Shown here piece by piece: positions 49,061 to 61,546 of a stretch of 64,000 nt of DNA. Within the stretch, counting starts at the first letter, position 1; every line of letters starts with the position of its first letter. The DNA comes from Saururus chinensis (taxonomy: Eukaryota > Streptophyta > Magnoliopsida > Piperales > Saururaceae): the NCBI GenBank assembly GCA_035235625.1, contig CP141140.1, forward strand, positions 60,876,581 through 60,940,580. Direction: 5' to 3'. The translations under genes and the position numbers were made by a program. The notes beneath the pieces are model-generated. The model was given only the letters and a program-made list of their open reading frames with translations, made no database searches and had not been told where the DNA came from.

Positions 49061-50978
49061 CTGCAGTAAAAACACATAAAATAACCCTTTTTTTTTTCTA
49101 ATTTCAAACGAAAAACCCTTTTTGATGAAGAGGGGTTTGAATATTATGCGCTGCGCTGGCTGTATTAGGCCGTGTGTTTTCTATTATTGAAGGGGTAGTA
49201 GGCAGGCAGATTTGGATTTACCTGCCTACCCTACCAACGAAGGGGAAGGTATCTAAGTCGAAGTGTTCTCACGTGGCCATACATAGGTTCATTTATGTTT
49301 TAACGTTTTAACGAGTACATTTAAGTTAAAATGTGAATTTACTCGTATTTAAATATATAAAAATTATTTAAACATGTTAAATAATAAAGCTTATAAAATA
49401 GTTTCCATGAATAAATTTTCCCTATTATGATGTAAGGACGTACAAATAGGGTTGAGAAGCCGAATCTAACCCCCAAATAGGGTCATAGGTAGAGTTTTTC
49501 ATCCATTTTAAAAATAAAGTCACGTCGAAATTTACCCACATAATTTATGTCACTCTACTTTAACCTAATTATTTAAGAATATCATGACTTAAAATAAAAA
49601 AATTTAAAAAAAATTCTTAAATTTTTATTTTTTATATATTTTTATTAAGTAATTAATAACTTTTATGAAATTTTTATAATTTTGGAGGCATGTCTTGTAA
49701 TATTGCAATGTTTTTTCTTTATTTTTTATTTTTTAAATAGAAAAAAATGTATATGAGTATGGGTTCACACACGGCAGTGTGAGCCTAAGTATTATGTGCT
49801 ATTGGATTAAGATCTAACGGCACAAAGAGGTATAAAACTAATATGCCCCTTTAGTGATGTGTATCATTAGATCAAAATCCAATGGCACGTGATGCCTATG
49901 CTCATGCAATCTCATGTGAGGTCGGGCTCATATAAATGGGTCTCTTTTAAATAATATAGAAATTATTTAATATATATTTATAATGTTATAATGCATTTAA
50001 ATTCTTTGTATAAAGGGGCATGTAAAAATAAGATATAAAATATAAAATTAATAAAAATAATAATTAAGAAAAAAAGTATAGTTACTCACGTTCTTGATTC
50101 AACCCGATCTAAGTAAAATTAGGGTTTATATTTTCAACCCATTTGATAAATATGTCATGACCTGACCTAATTTAAATGTGGGTTAGGCCAACCTGATTCC
50201 CAGCTTTATATACAAACATCGGGTACATATTTTTTGTATATTAACTTCTTTTTTTTTATAAATTTATATACTTTATTATAAAAAATTTATATGTTAACTA
50301 ATATTGTATGAGTCTCGTTAGTACCAGCTGGGGCATCATGGGTTGTTAAATTTTGATTTAACAGCCTTTAATAACTGTGTTACTAAAGGGTAGGTTTCTT
50401 TTGATTAACATGTACCATTATATCTCGATCTCACGGTTTGTAAAGGCCCAACTCACGTAGTTACGTGTGTATGAGGCTCATATTAACTTTTTTATATAAT
50501 ATAATAAATTAGGCTTAACACAACAATGAATTAATTGAGTAATAATTTATTGAAATTTGTCAAAGAGAAATATTCACAAAAATCCAGTCATTGTTTAAAT
50601 TCCGCGACTTTACCATGGAAACTCCCACATGGATGAACGGACTTCCTTACACCATGTTGATGTATGGAACCAAGCATATTTTTTTTCTTTGAGCTTCGCA
50701 CATTTAAAATGTGAGCACCATGTATATCTCATCTTCGAATGTAAACAACATCGGTCCAAAACACCATGTATATGCGGTGTAGTTTTCCAACATGCATGAA
50801 CGAGTTTTTAGGAAGAGCTTGGACGTTAACGTGGGTAGTTTTATATTGAAATTGATACTTTTATATAAAAAATTTACACGTGAGTTTTGATTGATTTATG
50901 TAAGTGAGCTAATGTGAACTCTGTATGAAGCCATTTGTGAAGTTTATAAGTCTTTCTAGGTAATTTTATTACTGAAAT
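49061..50978. other. Intergenic, MITE-like inverted repeats
   Basis: AT-rich. At about 49,780-49,905 imperfect inverted arms (ATGTGCTATTGGATTAAGAT versus the complement of ATCAAAATCCAATGGCACGT) suggest a MITE. No gene is seen. Confidence 0.5.
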
Positions 50979-51114
50979 ATCACTATATCGGGACAGTGAC
51001 CGGGACGGAGCTACATTGAGGCACATGGGTGCTGTTATTTTGGAAGATCACTATATCGGGATAGTGACAGGGACGGGACTACATTGAGGCACATGGGTGC
51101 TGTTATTTTAGAAA
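50979..51114. repeat. 68-bp direct tandem duplication
   Basis: ATCACTATATCGGGACAGTG starts a unit at 50,979 that recurs at 51,047, with about five differences. It is non-coding. Confidence 0.9.
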
Positions 51115-51357
51115 AAATTATATACGTTATCTTTGTCTTGTCACTAACCCTAATCCAACTTGGGGAGTACAGGCCTCTTTGGATTGGTGAAAAGCGGAGG
51201 TAAGAAAATAAATTTTTTAAAAATTTTTTAGTTTCTATTTTTTAGTGCAAGGGGGAAAAGAAACTAAAGTAAAAAGTGAAAAAAAAAATTGATAAAAATT
51301 TGGCCCAAAAATTATTCACCTATTAACACCTAAAATTTAAGGAGAAAATCATTGTAC

Positions 51358-51860
51358 TAACTACCACTACCATTGTCATCGTCGCCGCCACCACTACCAC
51401 TACCGATGCTACCATCATCGCCACCATCGCTGTCACTACTACCACTATCGTCACTACCACCGTTGCTACCACCATCTCTGCCACCACCTCTGTCACAGCT
51501 ACCACCACCATCACCGCCACTACCACCACCATTGCCACTATCGTCGCTGCTACTACCACTATCGCTGCCACCACCACCAACACCAATGTCACCACCATCA
51601 CCATCTCTGCCACCACCTCTGCCACCGCCATTATCGTCGCCGCCATTGCCACCACTACCATCGATGTTGCCACCACTACCGCCGCCACCAATGGTGCAAC
51701 CACCACCACCGCCGTCGCTACCACCACCACCGTCACTACAACTGTCACAGCTACAACCACCATTACTGTTACCGCTACAACCACCACCACTGTTACCGCT
51801 ACTACCATTACCACCACCGCTATCAGCACCACCGCTACTACCACTGTCACTGTCAATTTT
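51358..51860. repeat. Degenerate CCA/CCG trinucleotide array
   Basis: About 500 bp of CCACCACTACCACC-type triplets with G/T interruptions. The period keeps several frames open on both strands (Pro/Ser-rich, Gly/Ser/Asp-rich or Val/Ala-rich translations of 170-190 residues). No start context, splice signal or domain supports a gene. Confidence 0.9.
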
Positions 51861-53900
51861 CTCTAATATCATTTGTGTAACCAAACAGTAAAAAATATTT
51901 AAAAATATCCTAGTTTCTCTTTCACTTAGATTCACTTTCTCTTTCTCTTTCTCTTTCTCCCCATTTCTACCAATCCAAATAGACCCAATATGTTTGTTTT
52001 ATTTTTTCTTTCCTCCTTAATGACTTGATATAAATATATATCTTATTATTTAGTCATTTATGATGGAAGCATGACTTCCGTCCCTCTCTCTATGGTGCCT
52101 CGATAATATATAGTTGTGATTTCTAACTAATTAAAATAAAACTTTGATTTAAGAATATACTTGTCACAACTTGGTATTAAATGAGGTTAGAAAGGTTAAT
52201 TTAAAGAAAATGTAAATTTATAAATCAAATAGAAGTTTAAGGAATTTATTTTTTTAAACTTAATGTTTATTTAAAAAATATATTTGGAGAGATTTGAGGA
52301 GAGTGTACTCTACAACATGTAGTAGACTTATGATTTTCTTGGCCCCCATGGTGTTGAAATCCTTGGTATTTCCCTTGATAGTGAAATGCATTTAATGAGT
52401 TTACCTAACAAACCTTCTTAATTGAGTTTTGGTTGGATAAAACATTTGGGTCTCACACAAAATTGACTTTGGCCCACATGTGCTAACCAACCGAATTAGG
52501 AGGATTTGTTGGGTTATGATTTTCTTTTTTATAACCCTTATTCTCATCTCCCCAAGCCATTAATAAAGACACCCTTCAAGTTAATAAAAAATTATCTTCC
52601 CACCCTTTAACCTCAAGATTTTTTTCTTCTCACCCTTTCTCCATTCCTTTGATTTTGTAGAGTCGCCACCTCCATCTCCACTTCATCCTCGGTTGCCGCT
52701 ATCTCTCTCTCCTCCTCCTTCTTCTTTACCTCCTCTCCTCCTTTTTACCCCCTTATCTTCTTTTCCTTACAAAAGAGAAAATTTTTAAATTCTTATTTTT
52801 TTAATTTTTGTTTGAAGTGTTTAAATTCATGATCTTAATTTTCTTTGAGAATTCCCAGTGCACGAAAGAGAGCTTGGAGCAATTCTAAAGCCAATAGGAG
52901 TTGATTCCTAGTTGATTTTAATTGTGTATATCAATTTGATCAGATTAATTAGGTAATCAACCCTCACTCCTTAATTCCATAATCATATGTTCATCACCCA
53001 GAATCCCTTGCAATTATAACTTTTTCACAACCAATCTTTTCCTTTCACTATCAAGCTAAAGCATAGCTTTCTTGAGAAGGCTACTATTGACTTATAGGTC
53101 CCATAAATGTTTTACCCGCGACAACATTGTCAAGATAATATAAGGGAATATAACCGATAAACCCAAGAAAATTGTCAAAAGAGCAATAAACCCAAAATAT
53201 AATTTTACTGTTCAAAAGAGCAATAAACAATTACTGATACACCAAAAAAATTGTCAAAAGAGCAATAAACCCAGTTTACAATTTGATCATCGCTCTTATT
53301 AGCTTTTTCTGTTTTCTTTTTGTCTAATAATCTTTTTATTATATTTTTATTTTCTAGTCCAAATTCTTCATTGTTACTACTCTCTCATTTCTTTTTATCT
53401 TTTGATGTTTCTATTTCTAATTTCGATAATTAAAAATACAACATGAGCTACATTTTTTATCAACTACGCTGGTATTTTTTTTGTTTGTTTGACAATGAAG
53501 CAAGTGAGGCTATGAGAAGACCCTTGGGCCTACCTCACTAGAATGGATCGGTTTCACCACGTAGTTGTGCATATGTCCATTCATTCATTATTTGACACCT
53601 AAATTAAACTGAATCCCTAAAGTTACTCATGTTTTGGTAGGTTACAATGGTTAAAACGTATTAAATAGTAAATGGATGTATGCACCACTGTGGCTTGTAA
53701 AACGGTCGGTTAAGATATTCTAAGGCTGGGCAGGCACCAAACGGTTGAGTCCTCCTTATCTCCAATATTCTCTTCACCATTGTACCAAAAAAAAAATCTT
53801 ATGTAAGTTTTCTTAAATATCACTTTTTTTTTAATTGTGTACAAATAAAACGAAACAGACCTCAATCTCATTATCACCTCATGTGACAGCGGCAATTAAA
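51861..53900. other. Intergenic, no gene seen
   Basis: AT-rich, with a CT-rich patch at 52,620-52,760 similar to 24,955-25,060. AATTGTCAAAAGAGCAATAA is repeated around 53,170-53,275 (three copies, spacing about 50-80 bp). No domain is recognised. Confidence 0.5.
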
Positions 53901-55200
53901 AGTGTCTCAAACCCGTCACCACTCACTGTCACACCTCGGGGCGTTTCACTCATTTAAGTTCATGTCCTGGTGTGCCCACTCGCTCAGTGTCGGTGGCGTA
54001 CGAGGTTATGCAATTTCTGCAAATCTTTACCCAAACACATATTTTATCAGGTTCACAACCAACACTTATGGCTTATCAAAGCCCTTTTGACGGAGGAAGA
54101 GATGAGTAAGCCTGAGAAGTGGCACAACTACCAGGAGTCCTGTGATACTGATGTTAGGTTTCATACGTGATGCTTCATCATCTAGAAATTGTTGATTAGT
54201 AAAGTCCAAAAAAATGGACGTATGAAAATTAACGTCACTAAAGTATTTTTCCTACTACTAGATAATGAATCATTGTATGCTGTCTTGCATTATACAAGAA
54301 GCATGAGTCCAAAACGAGTACCATAGCAAGAAACGTATCTAATTTTACCTGTACTACCAAACAAGAAACGCGTACAATAATGGATCGCCATATCCTTTGA
54401 GTGGTCATCTTGTTGGGGGACCTCTCACGCGGGTGTGCTCCCCACATGATGTACGAAATATGTGGAGATGGCTGGTTAGCTGTTCAGCAATTGCCCGGAG
54501 GACCCACAGCAAAGCTGAAAAAGATTCCTAAGAACGTGATAGCCCTCGTACGATTCATGAGGGCCGCTCTGCTCAGTGTGTTAAATGGGAGCACATGTGT
54601 GATGGGTCTAGTTAGGTGGCGTATTCTTGAGCTATAAGTAGAAATGGACTGAGCCATTTACATGGCTATTGATTGCGTTCATACATTTTTTACCTTAACT
54701 AGCCACTTGAGTGATAAAAAAATCAAAAGCAAGAGGCCTATATCAGTCAATTTTATGTTAATAACTACGGACTTCCTAGTGTACTTCATATATTATGAGA
54801 TTATCATGGTGGGCATGGAACCTATTAATTGTATACTTCCATTTCATCTACATCGGATGACATGAATTACAATGTATTTAAGGCATTACACTTCGATCCA
54901 GGCTCTTTGGAGAAAAGGTCAAACCAAGGAGTACAATACATTCTGTACAAAGTATTTGTGCTCCGCTACAAAAAGCCACAATATCTTGACTCTCAAATTC
55001 TGGGTTCTCCACATTGCTGTCATACGTGCAGTTGCCGATGAGAATGCAATACAAGCTCTTGCACAAAATTTCTAGGCTCGTTTGAAGTTTTAACTTCAAC
55101 TCGCAGGCAGCATTCAAAGGCTACCAGAGATCTTGGAACTACACTGCAGATCATGATTTTCCTCATACTCTAATAGAAGACAGTTAAATAAACTATGCGG
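53900..55200 (+). other. Unidentified stretch with higher coding-like complexity
   Basis: Three short plus-strand frames (53,902-54,170, 54,401-54,637 and 54,829-55,075) have mixed amino-acid composition, for example YEICGDGWLAVQQLPGG near 54,460. I cannot assign any to a family or join them by convincing splice sites. They may be relics of a gene or transposon. Confidence 0.3.
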
Positions 55201-56687
55201 CCCAGATCCCAAGAAGAGTACCAACTAGTGGATGAGCCAACTCTCAGAAATTCTGCAAAAACTCAAGCAGAACTTCTAATTTACCATCTCGCAACTTCCA
55301 CAACCCCGTGCTGACATACAATCTTTGATCTGAAATTTTCTTTCTTTGCAGTAGCTCTCTCTCTACATTGTCCATTTTACATGATTCTTTCTCTTGAACG
55401 GCTCATTTAAATCCTCAAAGTAGTATACCAGGAAGTTGGTAGAACAAAACAACTTTTCAGAACCATTCTAACCTTGGCAAATCAAAAAACGCTGAACCTT
55501 AAAGTACATACTCTAGTTTCCACAGGAGCTACAGAACCATACTCCTGCTTTGACATAAAGAACCAACGGCATAGATGTGCACAGTTAACACCAGTTTGGC
55601 TTTACTCTTCATCATCATTATGATTGCTCAGGTTCAGCTAAAAAAATCATCATTGCTCAGATAAAACATTAGTAATTTGGTTTCATTTTGAAACAACTGG
55701 GTGTTTAAATTAGACTGTATAAATATGAGCGACCAGTAAAGTTCTAACTCCTCAATCAAGGAACAAGTAGAAAGCATTTCCTTCCTCAGAATGAACAGGA
55801 GCAAATTGCCAACCTGTAACACTCAAACAACTATCTTCTTAATGCTTCTCATTCAAGAACATGGTCTCATCATCTAAATCACCAAGCAGTTTCACTACAG
55901 CCATAAGACACAATCCTAGTATTTTAAAACGCACAAAAATGTAAAAAACAACAACAATGCTATAACATTAGCAACAATAACACCTTGTTCTTGGCAGTCA
56001 CCAATCTTGACAATCTTATTCAGAGCCTTCTTGGGGCATGCTAGGCATACAAGTTATTAATAGCTTATTTTACTAGTTACCTATAGCTTATTTGCATCTG
56101 TGACAGTTGCTTAGAATATTTTAAGCAGCTTTTGTGCCCAGTGTGTAGGGTTTTTTATATTTATAATTTCTATATAAAAGTTATTAATAAGTTTCCTAGT
56201 TGTGGCCAACCACTCTAGGAGAGTACAACATTGACATGGTATTTTCATAATTCTTCTACTTCTAGCATTCAAGAAGTCCATATGAAAAAATCATTTAGCA
56301 TGATAAAAAGAGTAGATGCAATCCCACAGTATACACAATTTCAGGCAGTGGTGAGGAAAGCAATTTCTCCTTCCTTTTGTTCTCCATAACTTTGATATAT
56401 TGTCTTATCACTTGGCTCATAATAAAGGATATGCCACAAGATGATAACGCTCAAGAAAATTAATACTAATCTTCTTTCCTGCATCACATTCGCATAGCAG
56501 CATCCTTACAATTCCATTTGTATTCTATAAAGCAGAATTCATAGGAATTAAGTACCCTCCAAAATATTCTTGATAAACAACTTCCAATTTGCTACAAAAA
56601 AAACTTATCACTGCCATAACAAAACCTAAAAATCAACAATATTAGTTTACGAATAATGCAGCCATGCCAATTGTTTCAAATGGCTAA
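55201..56687. other. Intergenic or intronic, no gene seen
   Basis: AT-rich DNA with only short frames. A long intron of an unseen gene cannot be ruled out. Confidence 0.4.
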
Positions 56688-57385
56688 GGCCCTGTTTGGT
56701 AGTTTTCTTTTCTTTTAGGTTTTCTTGTCACAAAATCGGTTTCTTTTAAATTTTCATCCTAATTTTAAAGGTTGGTTCATTTCAGGTTTTGATCTGTTCG
56801 GTAAAACTGTGACGGTTTTTTAAGAAGGGATGTGAATTACTAACACAAATTGATTATTGTTCCATCAGCCTCTACAAGAAAGAGCTAAGACAAGTATTTG
56901 GAACCTTCTGACTCTATTACTGGATAACAATTGAGCATTCATGATCTCAACCTAAGTCTAGGAAAAATCTGCAATCCTCTATTCTGTCTCTAGTCAATCA
57001 TGCAAAAGTCAACTGATGTTTCAACATTATTTTAGAAGGGAGACTTCCATGAGTATAAAACCTTCAATTCACAAAAAAATATTTGCCCGATCAGAAAGAA
57101 GAAGGATACTTCAAGGAATTTTTAATTTTTTTTTAAAATGAGGGAAGTAGAAGAAAAAGATGAAACCAACAATACAAGCAATATGAACAAATGTCAGCAA
57201 GAGGAAACATGGCGACTAACGTTGTGGTTTGAACTTCCAATCATTGACACAATGTAAAACCAGCAACTCTACAATAAATTGTGTGTGTGTGTGAGAGAGA
57301 GAGAGAGATTTTCAAGACGTTTATTCCCTATTCTAATATATTTTGGGGGACAAAACACCCAAAAAAGAGGCTCCCAAACAGGGCA
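56688..57385. mobile_element. PIF/Harbinger-like MITE, TSD TAA
   Basis: The 698-bp block starts GGCCCTGTTTGG and ends CCAAACAGGGCA, with TAA on both sides (56,685-87 and 57,386-88). The outermost base of the two ends differs. A (GT)n(GA)n microsatellite is inside at about 57,282-57,309. No transposase is seen. Confidence 0.65.
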
Positions 57386-58984
57386 TAAAATCTCAAAATT
57401 AAGAAAAGCAGCATCATGCAGTCCCACTAATTAGAATATTATTTTCCATGGGAGCAATATAAGTCATACATTACAACACAACATGATGCTTGCATGTTTC
57501 CATCATTAGAAGCAAGCTAAGTGAAGTTTCACATGTCCATAATAATAAAGACTGATCTATGTTTCACCTGAATATTAAATCAACATGCTATATAACGTTT
57601 TTAATAGATAATCAAAGAATCAGTTTTTTCCAGATGATTCCAACAAAACAAAAGCATCATCTTACAGGAAAGCAATATTGCTTGCATAGAATCTGCAGTT
57701 TCTAGGATTGCATAAGAATAACAAGTCCCACCTTAGTTCAGCTTGACTTTAAATAGCAGGCTTGCATTCCTGCTAGATCAAACTGGGCTCACTTAAAAAA
57801 TTCTTTGTAGTGATTTACAAGTATTGCCAGGTTTGCCTAATCAACTTGTTACCCATTTAAGTTTAAACTTAGCAAAACATAGAAAGAGAGAATGTATGAA
57901 ATACTATGAACATTACCCACATTTATCCCTTCTCATTTCAATAGTTTAGTCACAAGACCCAAAACCCCCATCAAAAGTCAAAACTGGATAATATTGTAAG
58001 TCCATTTGCTCATACATCTCCCCTGAACATCAAAGTCTACCATGCCTGAATAATAAAATTTTGAAATGAATCTTGCTTGAATTTACGGTACATAAGAATG
58101 CCAGATTATGATAGAGTGCAGGCTCGTTAAAAAACAAAAAAAAAATCACTCACAAGGAGAAAATTAAACAAATAGGTATATATAACGGCATATAAATGGC
58201 AGATGGTAAAGGTGGGTGGGATCAAGGGAAAAATTAAACTGAATGGGAAAGGGTAAATAGAATTCTGACATGACAAATATATTTAACATATCACTTTCAC
58301 TAGAAATCCAGAAAACAAAAAAATTGCATACTTTATAGCAAAGGTAAATAGAATAGAGACTTGGGTAAAGTAAATGGAAGTCCTAAACACTAAATGAACA
58401 AGATGTATCATTAGTTATGTAATCCCACAAAAAGACCAACATCTTAATAAAAAAATCCACAGCATTCTAACAACTACAAATGCACACTTCAATACCAAAC
58501 ATCACCATTAGTTAACAATCTAAAAAAATTGCAAAAACTCTAATAAATGCAATTAGTTCTAAAATATATTATAAATTGCATATTATTGATCAATTCTAGC
58601 CTGCACAACTGTACAAGGCGAGGCTTGGCAACGGCCTTCCCCATCACTGGTGATAAAAACGGAGGCCGGGTTTCAGTCGCTCGGTAGGAAAACTCAATCC
58701 CGGCATTTGAATGCCCACATTCCCCTTATTTCATGGTGTTCACAACAATGGCAGCCAATAGGGGGAGCAATGGGGGAAGAAAGGGAAGAAGGTGAATGAC
58801 TGTGTGCTACACATATGAACACCCTCCAAAACAGGGAGGGGCAGTGTTCTGAGAGTACCACCCATTCCACCCCATCCCTCTGATTTCAGATCTGGCATTG
58901 ACCACTGATTTCTGTCACCCACATAGGAAAAGGTGCCAACAACAGCTAGCAGCTCGCGAAGCTGCACAAGCTAGTTTTTTACTA
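57386..58984. other. Intergenic, no identified gene
   Basis: AT-rich to about 58,600, then a higher-GC patch (58,600-58,975) with a 75-codon minus-strand frame of no known family. That patch could be a 5' exon or UTR of an unseen transcript. Confidence 0.4.
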
Positions 58985-59088
58985 TTCCCTCCATCTTAAA
59001 ATAAGTGTCCTATTTTATTTTTCAAAATGAACTAAAATTACTTTATTTTGAAAAACTAAATAGGACACTTATTTTGGGACAGAGGGAA
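58985..59088. mobile_element. Stowaway MITE (104 bp)
   Basis: Nearly perfect hairpin: TTCCCTCCATCTTAAAATAA at the left and the complement of TTATTTTGGGACAGAGGGAA at the right, with inner arms AAGTGTCCTATTT/AAATAGGACACTT. TA lies on both sides (58,983-84 and 59,089-90). It lies only 7 bp from the next element. Confidence 0.9.
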
Positions 59089-59095
59089 TATAATA

Positions 59096-60445
59096 CTCCC
59101 TCCATCCTATTTTAATAGCTCCATTTCTATTTTTTGTTATTTTTATCAAAAAGCTTCTCTTAAGCATCTAACGATAGTAATGAAGCACGGAGTCAAAACA
59201 AAGGAAACCGGTTGTATTAATGAGGAAGAGTCCTAATACCAGCGTGCGTACGAACGCATGAAACTCTACAAATTGTTGGTCAAAAACCGGAATCTGAAGC
59301 GATCCAAGGATTTGTACAGCACGTAGGAAGATGAAGAAGAAGAACCCATCTTAGGAAACCTCTGTTAACCCGCCTGCAACTGCCAGAGGTCGAACCTACT
59401 CGCTCAGGAAACTATTCTTCCGAGGAAACTAGCCCAGACTTTGCTTTATTTATGCTCAACTTGCACCATGCAGAGAAGTTGATGCTGAGATCAATGAAGA
59501 AGATGAAGAAGTCACTCTGGTTTGCTCTCGTCGTCATGTTCCTTGTCGCCTTCGCCTTCGCCTTCACCTTCGGCTTTTCAGCCCTTCCACTCTTTTCTGG
59601 TAAGCAGAAGATATTCCCACAATGAGCAATATGGTGATTGATGGAGTTGCAGGAGTGCAGAAAACTTGGCGTGTCCAGTATTGAGTAGATTTAGCTTGTG
59701 GGCAATCTTTCAATAGAATGTTATCGATATGACATATTTCCTTCTGTAGCTGTGATGATATCCAGTTTCTGTGCTAAATATCTTATATTTCTGCTTCGCA
59801 TGATATGAAGGATGAATATTGCATGCTTCCTGCAGGTTCCTTCTGGCCAGTTCTGCTTCCTTCCGGTGGAGTTGACGGGACTAACTCTGCCGTACGTGAG
59901 AGCGATGCTGCCGGCGGATATTTGTTCCCCGGAAACAGAATAGACCGCCCCTGTCTGCACGCCAAGATACAGGACGCCGTGCTCCTCCCCGACAAGATCC
60001 TGCTATTCCAAAAATACCCACCGGCAGAGCCCAAATTTACCGTTTCTTCACTGCGATGCCTCTTCTACCACCGGGAGGAGGGTCGGGCGGTGCTTCTGGA
60101 GGATCAGGATCGTGCTAGGCTGAGGTTTTTCCGACTGAGCACGCCAAAGCGGCTGCTCATCCGGTTGCGTGACGCGTACATGAAGATGATGCTGGGGTTG
60201 GACAACTCGGCGGTGTTTAGCGGGGGGGTACTCTTTCGCCGGAGAGGACGTGGCCGGGAGAGTCGCCTCATTGCTCTTCTGGTCATCTCAGTTTCGATGC
60301 TTTTTTCTTGTGATATTAGATTATTCCTTTTTGCGCACCTGAGAAGCAAGAGAGATTCATTTCGGCTTAAATGGAAAGAAATGGAGCAATTAATGTAGAA
60401 CATTTGTTTTTTCCTATTGGAGCTATTAAAATAGGACGGAGGGAG
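59096..60445. mobile_element. Stowaway-ended 1,350-bp element carrying a gene fragment
   Basis: The left end CTCCCTCCATCCTATTTTAA then TAGCTCC and the right end (its complement with one A/G difference over 27 bp) are both bounded by TA (59,094-95 and 60,446-47). Stowaway MITEs are normally under about 500 bp and non-coding. This interior holds about 1.3 kb with a spliced, GC-richer reading frame similar to a host gene. It could be a Tc1/mariner-type element that captured host DNA, or two separate Stowaway relics that by chance flank a gene fragment. No transposase is seen. Confidence 0.6.
59452..60398 (+). CDS. GT92-like N-terminal fragment, 236-codon frame in 2 exons
   Basis: Exon 1 is 59452-59599 and exon 2 is 59836-60398. 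The donor TTTTCTG|GTAAG and acceptor CCTGCAG|GTTCC join in frame. An alternative start is the in-frame ATG at 59,482. A signal anchor (SLWFALVVMFLVAFAFAFTF) is at about residues 21-45. IQDAVLLPDKILLFQKYPP followed by FTVSSLRCLFY resembles the segment before the catalytic domain in plant glycosyltransferase family 92 (DUF23) proteins, which are type II membrane proteins. The catalytic domain is missing. The last 50 or so residues, including a second hydrophobic run, have no match I recognise and may come from read-through. The frame is open but probably not an active enzyme. The GT92 link is an inference. Confidence 0.45.
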
Positions 60446-60474
60446 TATAAATTTAATATATATGCCCTGAAAAG

Positions 60475-61035
60475 GTAATCTAAGGTCAACTTGAGAAGAA
60501 GAGTTTCTCAAGTTGATTTTCAAAATGTGGGCTCTACCAATACATGTTGAGGGTGGGACCAAGGAGAATAAAAAAAAGCACCATAAAAAATGTGGGACAA
60601 TAATATTTGACCCATTTGGTCATGTGAGCCCCCTTCATCATGGCACTTCAATCTCACCTTAAAATCGATGGTCGAGATTGCATTATCTAATTTGGGTCCC
60701 TAGAGGTGTAAGATAGGTACAAGACCAATTAAAATTTAAAGATCCATACAAAATTTGGAGTCCTTGCAATATGTGGGGCCCATCCATCTAACCTGATCAA
60801 ATTTCAGTCATTGATTTGGGGTTGAAACTTTGACCGAACTTGATGAGTGGGCCCCACTCATCAATATAGGCCCAAACTTCACAAGGACAATACCCCAGTC
60901 ATTTCCCACTAATCCCCCCCAGCCCCATAGTCTCATTCGATGGTAGCCCCCCAAAAGTGGGCCTCTAAAAAATCAACCTAAGAAAATCTATCACAGGTTG
61001 ACCTGAAAGTGAGTTTCTCAGGTTGATCTTTATAT
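60475..61035. mobile_element. Foldback MITE copy 2
   Basis: The ends carry GGTCAACTTGAGAAGAAGAG and TGAGTTTCTCAGGTTGATC, each itself a small hairpin. Interior TTTCAGTCATTGATTTGGGG is the reverse complement of the homologous stretch in the root-cap intron element at 18,370-18,790. Exact ends and TSD are uncertain. Confidence 0.5.
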
Positions 61036-61546
61036 GTAACTATAAACCATAGTTGAGAAAATTGATAATTTAAAAGGATCCTTTCAAGAATATCAGTAGA
61101 AAATTAGAATTTGCAAAAAAGTTGAGAGTTAGGCAGTCTTTACGGTCTTTTAGTGCCTAAAGGAGGACATGGTGTAAAGTTATGTAACAGATAAAAATTT
61201 GAACTTAGGCATTCTGGCATGTTTACAGGAATTAAGATACAATTTTAAAAAAAATTAACAGTTAGAAGAAAAACAATAGCGAAGATGGATATGATGGACC
61301 TACCAGTTCAGAATTCAGTGTACATACATCAGGGACAAGTTTCAACCTTACAATTCCCTCTAATTTGTGTGCATGTGCCTGATAATCACAAATGTTTTAA
61401 ACAAGTTATGTTGTGTTTGAGTTCAAATGAGCAAAAGCTTCAACCAGTCCTTCACCTGATTCTTTTTTTTTTAACCTTTCCTCGAGCCCAAGCAAAATTC
61501 TTTTGGCATTTCACGTCAATGCCAAGAACTAACCTCATATAATACT
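61036..61546. other. 3' flank of the PPR gene
   Basis: AT-rich, presumably containing the PPR 3' UTR. The 85-codon frame at 61,285-61,542 is not recognised. Confidence 0.5.

Noticed and set aside
51323-51935. Three overlapping 170-190 codon frames
   Set aside because: All derive from the CCA/CCG triplet array; open in multiple phases because stops are absent from the repeat.
58740-58967. 75-codon minus-strand frame beside the MITE
   Set aside because: No domain, no splice partners; kept only as a GC-rich patch.
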